From contig CAYPTH010000003.1 in NCBI GenBank assembly GCA_964413635.1, positions 1-64,000 on the forward strand: a stretch of DNA of 64,000 nucleotides, read 5' to 3'. Of this stretch, positions 6,572 through 14,181 are shown in pieces. Source of the stretch: CAYFQV01 sp964413635 (GTDB lineage Bacteria > Spirochaetota > Spirochaetia > DSM-27196 > PWMO01). The position numbers and the translations under genes are program-made. Positions within the stretch are counted from its first letter, which is position 1. Every line of letters starts with the position of its first letter. The notes below the pieces were generated by a model that was not told the origin of the DNA, did no database searches, and saw nothing but the letters and a program-made list of their open reading frames with translations.

Positions 6572-7330
6572 ATGAAAGGCCGAAATAGACGTCCCGACGC
6601 ACACCTCGCACCGCCTGAGGTTAATCCCGATCGGCTGAAAGAGCTTCAACTCTTCGAAAAGCAGGCACAAATTCGCTTCAAGAGTCGAGAGCTCCTCAAT
6701 CTTGCATTTTGCCACCGCTCTTTCGCCAACGAGAATGAGCAAATGGACAACAACGAGAAGCTGGAATTCCTCGGGGATTCCGTCCTCGGTCTCGTTGTTG
6801 CGGAGTATCTCTTTGATACCTTGGTTGACCGCCCCGAAGGGGACCTCGCCAAGATCAAGTCTTTCGTCGTGAGTGAAGAGGTTTTGGCCGCCGTGGCTCA
6901 CGATCTGCGTGTGGACAACTTCATTCTCATTGGACGGGGCGAGGAATACTCGGGCGGGCGCACGAAGAAGGCCTTGCTGGCAGACGCCATGGAGGCCATT
7001 ATCGGCGCGTACTTCCTTGATTCAGGGCTGAAGAAATCCCGCAAGTTTATTCTCGAGCAGATTGTACCGGAGATCGATAAGGTCCGAGCAAACCGGCACA
7101 AGAAGGATTACAAGACCCTTCTGCAGGAACACGTGCAGAAGGAGTTCAAGACCTACCCGAAGTACACGCTCATGAAGAAGACCGGTCCCGATCACAGTAA
7201 GACCTTTTGGATGCAGGTCCAGATCAAAGAACGCAGCTACGGTCCTGGGAAAGGGCAGAACAAGAAAGAAGCGGAGCAGCAGGCCGCACGCCTCGCCTAC
7301 GAAGCCCTCACGAAAACCGCCAAGAGCTAA
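6572..7330 (+). CDS. rnc: Ribonuclease III
   Basis: 252 aa. Cleaves double-stranded RNA in rRNA precursors and structured mRNAs. The catalytic domain (about 30-160) has the signature NEKLEFLGDSVLG and the second acidic site DAMEAIIGAYF. The double-stranded RNA-binding domain lies at about 165-245 (DYKTLLQEHVQKEF ... AEQQAARLAYEAL). An in-frame TTG at 6557 lies inside the terminator T-tract and is unlikely, so I use the ATG at 6572. There is no good Shine-Dalgarno. A stable hairpin lies immediately upstream, as in enterobacterial rnc, where RNase III cuts its own leader. Confidence 0.95.
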   Translation: MKGRNRRPDAHLAPPEVNPDRLKELQLFEKQAQIRFKSRELLNLAFCHRSFANENEQMDNNEKLEFLGDSVLGLVVAEYLFDTLVDRPEGDLAKIKSFVVSEEVLAAVAHDLRVDNFILIGRGEEYSGGRTKKALLADAMEAIIGAYFLDSGLKKSRKFILEQIVPEIDKVRANRHKKDYKTLLQEHVQKEFKTYPKYTLMKKTGPDHSKTFWMQVQIKERSYGPGKGQNKKEAEQQAARLAYEALTKTAKS

Positions 7331-7384
7331 CGGCGCAGCTTCACGGCCACGCCGCTCCCACCGTGTCTCTTCCTAGGTGCTCAA

Positions 7385-8755
7385 TCACGTTCCATGTTCC
7401 ACGTTGATCCGCGACCGGTAGTAGTTCCGGCCTATATTCAAGAGCGTCTCCCGATCATTCTGGTCCGGGTCGTCAAGCACCGTCTCTAAGAGAAAGTCCA
7501 GCACCTGTCCCAACGCTGGTCCGGCCGGTATCCCTGCCTCCCGCTGTAGATCCCTTCCATTCACGGCGAGATCCCGCAGGGAGAGGGCGGCATCCTCCTG
7601 TAGCACCTCGGATACCCGGTCTTCGAGCTCGTCCAGCGGTGAGCGCTGTGGGGAACGGCCAATCTTGCCGTATGCATCCGCCCGCTGCAGCGCAATGAGG
7701 TCCCACACCGCGTCGGGACCGACGCGGTGCACAAAACGACGGAGTGCCGCGTCGGACCATTGGGGCGTGTAGTGCTGCATATGCGCAGCTACAAGGCGAG
7801 TCACGTATCGCACCGTCCTCGTCGGAAAGCGCAGGCGGGTGAGGATCTGTTCACACAGTTGTGCCGAGAGCTCGTCATGCCCGTGATAGTGAATTGATCC
7901 GTCCTCTTTTTCGCCCCTCGTATCGGGCTTCCCGATATCGTGTAGGAGCGCCGCAATACGCACCTCCAGACGCTCGCTTGGGGCGCCGTCACAGGCCAAG
8001 AGAAGATGATCCAAGAGGTCGGAGATGACGGCGCCCTCTTGCGGTGTCCCGGCGCATCGATCCAGCTCGGGGAGAACCAGGTCCAGTGTCCCCGAACGGT
8101 GCATGAGAGAGAGGCCGAGAGAGGGCATCGGAGCTTCCAACATGCGAACGAGCTCGTCCCGAATGCGCTCCACGGCAACGCCGGTCACCCCGTCGCGAGC
8201 CTCAAGCAAGGCGAGGTAGGTCTTTTCATCGATCTCGAACTCCAGTTGTGCGGCAAAACGAAAGGCGCGCATGATCCGGAGGCCGTCCTCCCGCAAGCGC
8301 GAAGCCGGGTCACCAATGGCCCGGACTGTCCGTGCCTGGATGTCTCGCCTCCCACCGAAGGGGTCGTGCAGCCGCCCACTGCTCACATCAATGGCCATTC
8401 CGTTCATGGTGAAGTCACGCCGCGACAGATCTGCGTCGATGTTCGTTTCGAAGTGAACCTCGTCGGGATGGCGGCCATCCGAATACTCCGCCTCGGTGCG
8501 GAAGGTGGTAAGCTCGAAGTTTTCCCCTTTGAACACCACCGTCACCGTTCCATGTTCGATTCCGGTTGGAATGACGCGGTGAAAGAGACGCTGAACCTCC
8601 TCCGGTCGAGCGTCGGTGGCGAGGTCGTAGTCCTTCGGCGCGCTCTTCATGACGAGGTTTCGCACGGCGCCTCCGACCAGGAAGCACTGATACCCCGCCT
8701 CTCGGAGAATCCGCCCAATGCTCTTAACGTTCCGAGGAAGTTGAAAAGCGGCCAT
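7385..8755 (-). CDS. cca: CCA-adding tRNA nucleotidyltransferase / poly(A) polymerase family with HD domain
   Basis: 456 aa. The N-terminal class II nucleotidyltransferase head has GGAVRNLVM, DYDLATDARPEEV (the DxD metal site) and RRDFTMNGMAID, followed by the neck region with SRLREDGLRIMRAFRFAAQL. The second half carries an HD phosphohydrolase motif (IAALLHDIGKPDTRG, about residues 265-279), then a helical tail. CCA addition or repair of tRNA ends is the likely role. Both tRNA genes in this window lack encoded CCA, so the organism needs this activity. Class II poly(A) polymerases look alike, so A-adding specificity cannot be excluded. The start at 8755 is supported by a perfect TTGACA/GATAAT promoter ending 6 nt before it. 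Confidence 0.93.
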   Translation of the reverse strand: MAAFQLPRNVKSIGRILREAGYQCFLVGGAVRNLVMKSAPKDYDLATDARPEEVQRLFHRVIPTGIEHGTVTVVFKGENFELTTFRTEAEYSDGRHPDEVHFETNIDADLSRRDFTMNGMAIDVSSGRLHDPFGGRRDIQARTVRAIGDPASRLREDGLRIMRAFRFAAQLEFEIDEKTYLALLEARDGVTGVAVERIRDELVRMLEAPMPSLGLSLMHRSGTLDLVLPELDRCAGTPQEGAVISDLLDHLLLACDGAPSERLEVRIAALLHDIGKPDTRGEKEDGSIHYHGHDELSAQLCEQILTRLRFPTRTVRYVTRLVAAHMQHYTPQWSDAALRRFVHRVGPDAVWDLIALQRADAYGKIGRSPQRSPLDELEDRVSEVLQEDAALSLRDLAVNGRDLQREAGIPAGPALGQVLDFLLETVLDDPDQNDRETLLNIGRNYYRSRINVEHGT

Positions 8756-8761
8756 TGGGCC

Positions 8762-8789
8762 ATTATCGCAGTGGCATCCGGGGTGTCAA
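8762..8789 (-). promoter_or_regulatory. Promoter of cca, -10 six bases before the ATG
   Basis: Minus strand: perfect TTGACA (8789-8784), 16-nt spacer, GATAAT (8767-8762), six bases, then the ATG at 8755. There is no Shine-Dalgarno, so the transcript is predicted to start at or within two bases of the ATG. Confidence 0.7.
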
Positions 8790-8815
8790 CAAAGATCCCG
8801 ATCCGGCGAGGGCCG

Positions 8816-8845
8816 AAAAAAAGGGCAGCCGCAATGCGACTGCCC
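8816..8845 (-). terminator. Intrinsic terminator of flaB
   Basis: On the minus strand GGGCAG...CTGCCC (8845-8840 pairing with 8828-8823, with an inner CGC/GCG) is followed by a seven-base U-tract (8822-8816). It lies 25 bp after the flaB stop and separates flaB from the downstream cca gene. Confidence 0.9.
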
Positions 8846-8870
8846 TCTCGCAGGATTACCAGCTCTTGCC

Positions 8871-9743
8871 TTACTGCAAGAGCTGCAGCACTGTCTGCGG
8901 CTGCTGGTTTGCCTGTGCCACCATGGCGGTCGAGGACTGGAGAAGAATTTGGTTCTTCGTAAAGTCCACGATCTCGTTTGCCATGTCGACGTCGCGAATC
9001 TGAGACTCGGACGCCTGCAAGTTCTCCGCTCCTACGGCAAGGCCCTCCCGGGCGTGCTCGAGACGGTTCTGATACGCACCCATATCCGCCCGCTGCTTCG
9101 ACACCTTCTGCAGAGCTGCGTCGATAACACCAATCGAAATGTTGGCGTTGTCGGGGGTAGACAGGGACAGGAACGTTGCCGAGTGCGGCAGCCCCGACGG
9201 ACCCTGAATACCAAGACCCTGACCGGTCATGGTGCCGATGTACACACGCTCGCGCTGGTCCATGTTGGCCCCAATGTGGAACCACATGCTTCCGGTAACC
9301 GAGTTGGTCCCGGTTTCCCGTGCAAAGCGCCCGGTCAGCAAGTTGCGACCGTTGAACTGTGCGTGGGACGAGATGCGGTTCACCTCGTCTACGAGCTGGG
9401 ATACCTCAACTTGAATGTAGAGGCGGTCCTCAGACGTGTAGATCCCGTTCGAGGCCTGGACTGCGAGCTCCCGCATTCGCTGCAGAATGTCCTGCGTGGA
9501 CTGGAGATAGCCCTCTGCAGTCTGAATGAACGAGATGCCGTCAGCGGCGTTGCGCTCCGCCTGGTTCAAACCGCGGACTTGGGCGCGCATCTTCTCCGAC
9601 ACGGCCAGACCACTTGCGTCGTCTCCCGCGCGGTTGATGCGCATGCCCGAGGACAGCTTTTCGATGTTGCCGTCCATTTCCAGCGTGTTGAACTTCTGCT
9701 GGCGGTGCGCGAACATCGCGCTCATGTTGTGATTGATGATCAT
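8871..9743 (-). CDS. flaB: Periplasmic flagellar core filament protein FlaB
   Basis: 290 aa flagellin of the spirochaete FlaB type, the core of the periplasmic flagellum. The start MIINHNMSAMFAHRQ is diagnostic, then the conserved N-terminal helix (KLSSGMRINRAGDDASGLAVSEKMRAQ), a short central region with no D2/D3 expansion, and the C-terminal helix (ADMGAYQNRLEHA...QILLQSSTAMVAQANQ). The frame extends upstream to 9827, but the ATG at 9743 has an AAGGAGG ribosome-binding site and the canonical N-terminus. A sigma-28-like promoter, a structured leader and a terminator make it a single-gene transcript. The leader suggests CsrA control. Confidence 0.97.
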   Translation of the reverse strand: MIINHNMSAMFAHRQQKFNTLEMDGNIEKLSSGMRINRAGDDASGLAVSEKMRAQVRGLNQAERNAADGISFIQTAEGYLQSTQDILQRMRELAVQASNGIYTSEDRLYIQVEVSQLVDEVNRISSHAQFNGRNLLTGRFARETGTNSVTGSMWFHIGANMDQRERVYIGTMTGQGLGIQGPSGLPHSATFLSLSTPDNANISIGVIDAALQKVSKQRADMGAYQNRLEHAREGLAVGAENLQASESQIRDVDMANEIVDFTKNQILLQSSTAMVAQANQQPQTVLQLLQ

Positions 9744-9761
9744 CGTATCCTCCTTGATACG
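9744..9761 (-). promoter_or_regulatory. Hairpin presenting the flaB Shine-Dalgarno in its loop
   Basis: In the mRNA, CGUAUC and GAUACG (9761-9756 and 9749-9744) are perfectly complementary and enclose the six-base loop AAGGAG, the Shine-Dalgarno itself. The 3' arm ends directly at the AUG. A GGA in a short hairpin loop is the standard target of the translational repressor CsrA. Confidence 0.7.
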
Positions 9762-9766
9762 TCGTT

Positions 9767-9784
9767 CCGGACATCCGTGTCCGG
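9767..9784 (-). promoter_or_regulatory. Upstream CsrA-like hairpin in the flaB leader
   Basis: A 7-bp stem CCGGACA/UGUCCGG with loop CGGA (mRNA 9784 to 9767). The segment ACACGGAUGU differs at one base from the core of the published CsrA SELEX consensus (ACARGGAUGU). It sits just 5' of the Shine-Dalgarno hairpin, the two-site layout known from the Bacillus hag leader. Confidence 0.6.
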
Positions 9785-9817
9785 GGTTGTTTCCGACAAA
9801 CTGCCGGTCAACTTCAA

Positions 9818-9844
9818 TTCTCGGCATCTGAGATGGCGGCTTGA
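9818..9844 (-). promoter_or_regulatory. Sigma-28 (FliA)-type promoter of flaB
   Basis: Minus strand TCAA (9844-9841), exactly 15 nt, then GCCGAGAA (9825-9818). The flagellar sigma consensus is TAAA-N15-GCCGATAA, so there is one mismatch in each half. It gives a leader of about 70 nt. Position upstream of a flagellin raises the likelihood well above that of a chance 10/12 match. Confidence 0.65.
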
Positions 9845-9871
9845 GTTTTCGGTTTTGCAGCCGACGAGGAA

Positions 9872-9901
9872 TTGGACAGCGTTCAATAGTCCGGCTACTA
9901 T
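9872..9901 (+). promoter_or_regulatory. Promoter of thiN, -10 six bases before the ATG
   Basis: TTGGAC (9872-9877), 18-nt spacer, TACTAT (9896-9901), six bases, ATG at 9908. The transcript is predicted to begin at the start codon. It diverges from the flaB promoter. Confidence 0.6.
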
Positions 9902-9907
9902 GCGGGA

Positions 9908-10564
9908 ATGGGTCTAGAGGATGGATCGGAGTATCGGAACGTGGACGGTATTGCCGTCATAGGTGGGCGGGCGCCTAGCCGAGAGAAGCTTGCACCGTGG
10001 CTTGGTGCAGAACCGATAATTGTTGCGGCTGATTCCGGCTTGGATACTGCGCGCAGCCTCGGACTGGACCCAGCGCTTATAGTTGGTGACATGGACTCCA
10101 TTTCCGACCGGACCATCCTAGAGCGCTATCCCCGCGACCGTGTCCGAGAGGCGGCGCCGGACAAGGACGAAACCGACACCGAGCTAGCGCTGGAAGCGCT
10201 GGCGGAGTTGGGTGCGAGAAGGACCATGATCGCCGGGGGAGGAGGGGGCCGGCTGGACCACGTGCTCGCGATTCTAGCGATTTTCGAGCGAATGCCGCAC
10301 CCCGTGGCGTGGCTCACCGACCGGGATGAGGTTGTTGCGGTAGACGAGCACATTTCGGTATCCGCTGCAGATGGTGCGACCATATCCTTCTTCCCCATCG
10401 GGGACGAGCCCTGCAAAATGACCTCGAAGGGACTGAAGTGGCCTTTGGATGACCTATCCTGGTCCCGCGGCGATCACGGCTTGAGCAATGAGTTTGTTGA
10501 AGATACGGCGACGGTGCGAGTGAAGCGGGGCAGGATTCTGATGATACGTCCCATGGAGATATAG
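9908..10564 (+). CDS. thiN: Thiamine pyrophosphokinase
   Basis: 218 aa. Transfers pyrophosphate from ATP to thiamine to give thiamine diphosphate, so it supports salvage of thiamine. Family motifs are AADSGLDTARSLGLDPALIVGDMDS (metal and ATP site, near 39-63), DKDETDTELAL (about 79-89), GGRLDHVLA (about 114-122) and the C-terminal thiamine-binding SKGLKWPL and SNEF. Length is typical. The gene for the next protein begins 2 bp after the stop, so the two are co-transcribed. The start has a promoter 6 nt away and no ribosome-binding site. Confidence 0.94.
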   Translation: MGLEDGSEYRNVDGIAVIGGRAPSREKLAPWLGAEPIIVAADSGLDTARSLGLDPALIVGDMDSISDRTILERYPRDRVREAAPDKDETDTELALEALAELGARRTMIAGGGGGRLDHVLAILAIFERMPHPVAWLTDRDEVVAVDEHISVSAADGATISFFPIGDEPCKMTSKGLKWPLDDLSWSRGDHGLSNEFVEDTATVRVKRGRILMIRPMEI

Positions 10565-10566
10565 CG

Positions 10567-12336
10567 GTGTCAGACAAGGCGGGCACCTTTTCCAACCTCG
10601 TCCGCACCCTCTCAGATGAGGAGCGGAAGCGTCTCTACGAGCGCATCACGAAGAGTCTCGGCTACGATGAGACCTCACGTGCGCGAATCTACCCCAGCGA
10701 GCTCCACCGTGAACAGCGGGAATCACTTATCGAACGCGACATTGCACGCCTTCCACTGGGTCTCCGCATTCGCTTCTTCTTTCGAAAGCTCTTTGGCCGC
10801 GGCTCCCCGGAAGACGCCTTTATATCGGTAAAACTCGGCCAGATGAAGCGCCACGTCCAGCGTTCCGGCATCAGCATAGAAGGTCCGGCTCCCGCACGGA
10901 TTGGCCCGCAGCTTGCCGTGCGCGTCTTCGCCCTCTACCAAGCCGCCTATCCGATAATCCCGTTCTTCGTTCACATTTGGGATGATCTCGCGGTCTTCCA
11001 ACAAATCGTTCACGAGCCCTTGCGGAGACGGATCCCCGGTGCAAAGTCGAGGCTGGACGACTTCATTCAAGAAGCCGAGCTCGAGAGCATTTACATGAAT
11101 CGGCAGAACCATGGAGATCTGCGCAGCGAGGTACAGAATCGTATCGATGATTACATCTCCTCGATTCACGACGATGTCTTGACCCAAATTGCCGAAGGGC
11201 TCATGCCGCTCTACTACCTTCGCGACGTCTGCCTCTTCGATTATCATCGCTTCTTCCACGCATTCGGCGCAATCATCGGCAGCGAGCCACCGACGGAGAT
11301 CCCGAACTTCCAAGCTGCTACCGGACAGGCCGTCCTTCCCCAGCTCGACGACCTCTATTACGCCCTCTACGCGGCCGGAAAGGCGAGGGAAAGCACCGGC
11401 ATTCACGCGGAAATCCTGGAAGCCTACGAGGCAATTCACGCTTCGGAGCTTGGAGAGGAAGCGGACGGCTCGGAGGCAAAGCGTCTGAGTGATGGGATCG
11501 AAGCGGTCAAGAATGCGACCTCTCAGTTTGATGCGCGGACTCCCATTGACGACATGATCCGGTTCTTGGAGGAGGACCCCTATTACCGGTTCATTGTCTA
11601 CGTACCGAAGCTCAATCTGAAGGAGTTCTACCACAACGCCTTAAAGGTGAGCGTCCTCTCCGAGCTCGACCAACGCTTTCCGGATATCCGAGCAGGCACG
11701 GTACGACGCATGATCGAGTCGATCTTCGGCAAAGAGCCACCCGACTTCGCCCACTTTCGCGAAAGCGTACCGGACAGTCTATCCAAGCTCGGCCTCCGCG
11801 GCTTCAGTCACGTGAAGTCCCTGAACATCCTGTACAACTACATTCACCAGATTTACCGCAACCGGCACCAAGATTTCGTTCGCTCAATCGGGGAGCTCTT
11901 ACCAACGCGGCGCAAGAGCGTTGCCAACGACTTGGCATTTCACTCAGCCGAAATTGAAGACATGGTTGAGAAGATCCGCTCATTTGATTACAGCTTCTCC
12001 CCGGAAGGTGACAATGGAAAGCGCCTCTACCGGCTGCGATACGCCGTGGAACGAGACGCCAGTCAGCACCGACTCTTTCAGGAGTTCGTGACGCAGATCA
12101 ACCGTGAAGCGTCGAGCCTGACGCGGGAAGGGGTCGAGCATCTCCAAGGCCTGGAGCGCATTTTCCGTGAGCTCATTTCCGACCTTCCCTCCGGACTTGC
12201 GGACCAGTTTCGGCGGCGATTCGCCGGACTGGAGCGACCGCCCGCCCTCGACGCGTTGTTGAAGGAGCGGGTGGTCGACTTCGCAAATGTGGCCCGTTTG
12301 GTGGCGACGCTTCTCGCGATCGAAAGCGAGAGCTGA
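10567..12336 (+). CDS. Large helical protein of unknown function (spirochaete-type)
   Basis: 589 aa with a GTG start 2 bp after thiN. No catalytic motif seen. It is predicted to be almost entirely alpha-helical, with charged N-terminus (LVRTLSDEERKRLYERITKSLGY) and a short hydrophobic stretch near 115-130 (FALYQAAYPIIPFFVHIW) that could touch a membrane but has no signal peptide. Repeated helical segments such as YYLRDVCLFDYHRFFHAFGA and LNILYNYIHQIYRNRHQDFV occur. It resembles a protein I associate with treponemes and other spirochaetes (perhaps the family called DUF5312, from memory). No function should be assigned. Confidence 0.8.
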   Translation: MSDKAGTFSNLVRTLSDEERKRLYERITKSLGYDETSRARIYPSELHREQRESLIERDIARLPLGLRIRFFFRKLFGRGSPEDAFISVKLGQMKRHVQRSGISIEGPAPARIGPQLAVRVFALYQAAYPIIPFFVHIWDDLAVFQQIVHEPLRRRIPGAKSRLDDFIQEAELESIYMNRQNHGDLRSEVQNRIDDYISSIHDDVLTQIAEGLMPLYYLRDVCLFDYHRFFHAFGAIIGSEPPTEIPNFQAATGQAVLPQLDDLYYALYAAGKARESTGIHAEILEAYEAIHASELGEEADGSEAKRLSDGIEAVKNATSQFDARTPIDDMIRFLEEDPYYRFIVYVPKLNLKEFYHNALKVSVLSELDQRFPDIRAGTVRRMIESIFGKEPPDFAHFRESVPDSLSKLGLRGFSHVKSLNILYNYIHQIYRNRHQDFVRSIGELLPTRRKSVANDLAFHSAEIEDMVEKIRSFDYSFSPEGDNGKRLYRLRYAVERDASQHRLFQEFVTQINREASSLTREGVEHLQGLERIFRELISDLPSGLADQFRRRFAGLERPPALDALLKERVVDFANVARLVATLLAIESES

Positions 12337-12341
12337 CGCTT

Positions 12342-13211
12342 CTACTGGCCCTGAGGCGCCGCCTGACTCGGAACCGCGATACCGAGCTCTTGAATGTTCA
12401 AGGGATCGAATCCGTTCTCAGCGAGGAGATTGAAGTACTCCAACAGAGATGGGTACTGCGCCAGCACGGAACCGTAGCGTTCCAGCCGCGCCACGCGACT
12501 CTCCTGCTCGATCTGACGAGAGGCGGTATCCACTCCGACCGTCGCGATTGCCTCTGACCGTGCATCCAAGCGGGCGAAATAGAGGTCGCGGGCTCGTCGG
12601 TAGAGTCGGAGATCGGGAAGAGTGAGCTCTTGTGGGACCACCGAGGTAACCACCAGGAATGGAAAAATCTCTTCCAGGCTCTCCTCAATTCGCGGGGATA
12701 ACTCCGCCGTAACCGAGGCGATACCCTGGCTTTCCGCAATGGCCTCGAGGTTCTCAGAGACAATACCCAGAATCTGCTGCTTCATTGCCTCTTCCCGGCC
12801 GGCGTACCATTCGTTCAGACCCTCCGGAGTTATCGACTCCTCTTCGAGCAACTCGGGCAGCCGTTCCGCCGCAAAGCGGTATCCAACCCGAATGCGGAGG
12901 GAATACTCGAATGACGGCGCCTCCTCCAGCTCTTGCCGATATATTGACGCCGACGGCAGTGACCCGCGCGAGGATATGCTGGTGGTGTAGGGAGCGTCGC
13001 TATATATGTGGAGCTTCAGATTCGTCGGAATCAACGCCTCCCAGCGCCATGCAAACTCCCCGGCGGGGATCGCTTGCGACTCGTATCCCTTGGTTTTGGT
13101 AAAGACGACTGCGTGGCTTCCCTCGGGAATGCGGAATTGAATCCACCCGAAGTAGAAGGCAACGCCCCCGACGATGATCAGAAGGATCACGGAAACTACG
13201 AACTTTCTCAT
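12342..13211 (-). CDS. Membrane-anchored SPFH/band-7-like protein
   Basis: 289 aa. One N-terminal membrane helix (residues 4-22, VVSVILLIIVGGVAFYFGW), then an SPFH-like entry (FRIPEGSHAVVFTKTKGYESQAIPAGEFAWRWEALIPTN is the expected strand region), an internal helical segment with many Glu, and a coiled region AIATVGVDTASRQIEQESRVARLER, typical of stomatin/prohibitin relatives. AGGAG lies 7 nt before the ATG. It is convergent with the preceding unknown gene and divergent from the next. Homology is weak and based on pattern, so treat SPFH as likely but unproven. SPFH proteins usually scaffold membrane protease or microdomain complexes. Confidence 0.65.
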   Translation of the reverse strand: MRKFVVSVILLIIVGGVAFYFGWIQFRIPEGSHAVVFTKTKGYESQAIPAGEFAWRWEALIPTNLKLHIYSDAPYTTSISSRGSLPSASIYRQELEEAPSFEYSLRIRVGYRFAAERLPELLEEESITPEGLNEWYAGREEAMKQQILGIVSENLEAIAESQGIASVTAELSPRIEESLEEIFPFLVVTSVVPQELTLPDLRLYRRARDLYFARLDARSEAIATVGVDTASRQIEQESRVARLERYGSVLAQYPSLLEYFNLLAENGFDPLNIQELGIAVPSQAAPQGQ

Positions 13212-13430
13212 GGTGTTTCTCCTATGCTGAGCGAAGTTACGACCGCGTCGGGACGAGCTCTCTGGGCAATTCCGTCATCCTCCCGAAGGCCGAGGCGAGG
13301 GCAAGTCGCTCAACTGCCGTGCGTGATGCTCCTCGATTGCGGCGATGCACCAGCGTGTTGTCCATGCTTCCTGCATGGTACGGGCAGCCCCGTTTCAATG
13401 CAAGTACGAGGTATTGTATCCTCTGAGCAC

Positions 13431-13799
13431 ATGAACGCGAAGCTCAGCCATCACGACCGTTCCGTTGCTCACTTCCTCTTTCCAATCCTTGTCTGGATCG
13501 AAAGCGTTTGGGTTTTTTTTGGAACCCTGTCATTCATAGCAGCCATTTTCTACGTTCTCGGGAACGTGCAGGAGTTCACGGTCTCCACACTGAACCTTTT
13601 GGTCTCGCTCGGTCGTGTTTCCGGGCTACTCTGTGCAGTATTCGCCTTGGCCTACATTGTCATGGGCATGGTCTTCCGCATCGGGGGCGGACCGCGTCGT
13701 TTCGGCAATCTGATGCTGTCGGCGATAGTCCTCCTCCTTGCGCTGTTCGTGTCTCTTTTCGGCTTCGCAATTGACACCCTGGCTCAGCCGGTCGGCTAA
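13431..13799 (+). CDS. Small integral membrane protein, unknown
   Basis: 122 aa. Three predicted membrane helices (about 16-43, 51-80 and 90-115), a short charged N-terminus (MNAKLSHHDRS) and no known family. The frame is open far upstream (to 13008) but those codons overlap the divergent SPFH gene and look non-coding, so the ATG at 13431 is preferred. A possible -10 (TATCCT, 13417-13422) lies 8 nt before it and no Shine-Dalgarno is visible. An uninterrupted T8 tract at 13513-13520 falls inside the coding sequence. aroH starts 10 bp after the stop. Confidence 0.65.
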   Translation: MNAKLSHHDRSVAHFLFPILVWIESVWVFFGTLSFIAAIFYVLGNVQEFTVSTLNLLVSLGRVSGLLCAVFALAYIVMGMVFRIGGGPRRFGNLMLSAIVLLLALFVSLFGFAIDTLAQPVG

Positions 13800-13809
13800 G
13801 GATCACTCC

Positions 13810-14181
13810 ATGGTATACGCAGTTCGCGGCGCGATTGGCGTCGATCACAACAGCAATCGTGAGATGTGCCACGCAATCCAACGCTTGGTCTCCGATCTCT
13901 GCCAAGAGAACTCCGTACAAGTAGACGATATTGTGAGCATCATCTTCTCACAAACTCGCGATCTAACGACCGGAAACCCCGCCGCCTGCCTGCGGGAAGT
14001 CGGATACGCAGAGACAGCACTCTTCTGTACGCAAGAGCCGGAGTATCCGGACGCACTTCCGCAGATCCTTCGGGTGCTGCTTACCTTCCGGGCAGACGGA
14101 AGGGTCTCTCCGCGGCCCGTGTATCTCGGACGCGCCGCTGCGCTGAGACCGGATCTTCGGGAGCACGACCATCATGATTGA
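13810..14181 (+). CDS. aroH: Chorismate mutase, AroH type
   Basis: 123 aa, monofunctional class of the Bacillus AroH fold (trimeric, pseudo-alpha/beta barrel). Converts chorismate to prephenate for Phe/Tyr synthesis. Matching segments are YAVRGAIGVDHNSNREM at the N-terminus (with the active-site Arg in VRGA), DDIVSIIFSQTRDLTTGNPAACLREVGY and the C-terminal RPVYLGRAAALRPDL (second catalytic Arg region). AroH is uncommon compared with the AroQ fold. The start at 13810 has AAGGA upstream, and the longer frame from 13738 overlaps the membrane protein gene. It overlaps map by 8 nt. Confidence 0.93.
   Translation: MVYAVRGAIGVDHNSNREMCHAIQRLVSDLCQENSVQVDDIVSIIFSQTRDLTTGNPAACLREVGYAETALFCTQEPEYPDALPQILRVLLTFRADGRVSPRPVYLGRAAALRPDLREHDHHD

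Noticed and set aside
8006..8962. 318-aa plus-strand frame opposite cca
   Set aside because: Antisense to the HD and nucleotidyltransferase motifs of cca. Shadow frame of GC-rich coding DNA.
8949..9917. 322-aa plus-strand frame opposite flaB
   Set aside because: Antisense to a canonical flagellin. It has no start signal.
13362..13378. Hairpin CCATGC-N5-GCATGG upstream of the small membrane protein
   Set aside because: Only a 6-bp stem with no T-tract and no clear position relative to a start codon. Could be chance.
13008..13430. Upstream in-frame extension of the small membrane-protein gene to 13008
   Set aside because: Overlaps the divergent SPFH gene and its upstream region, and has non-protein-like composition.
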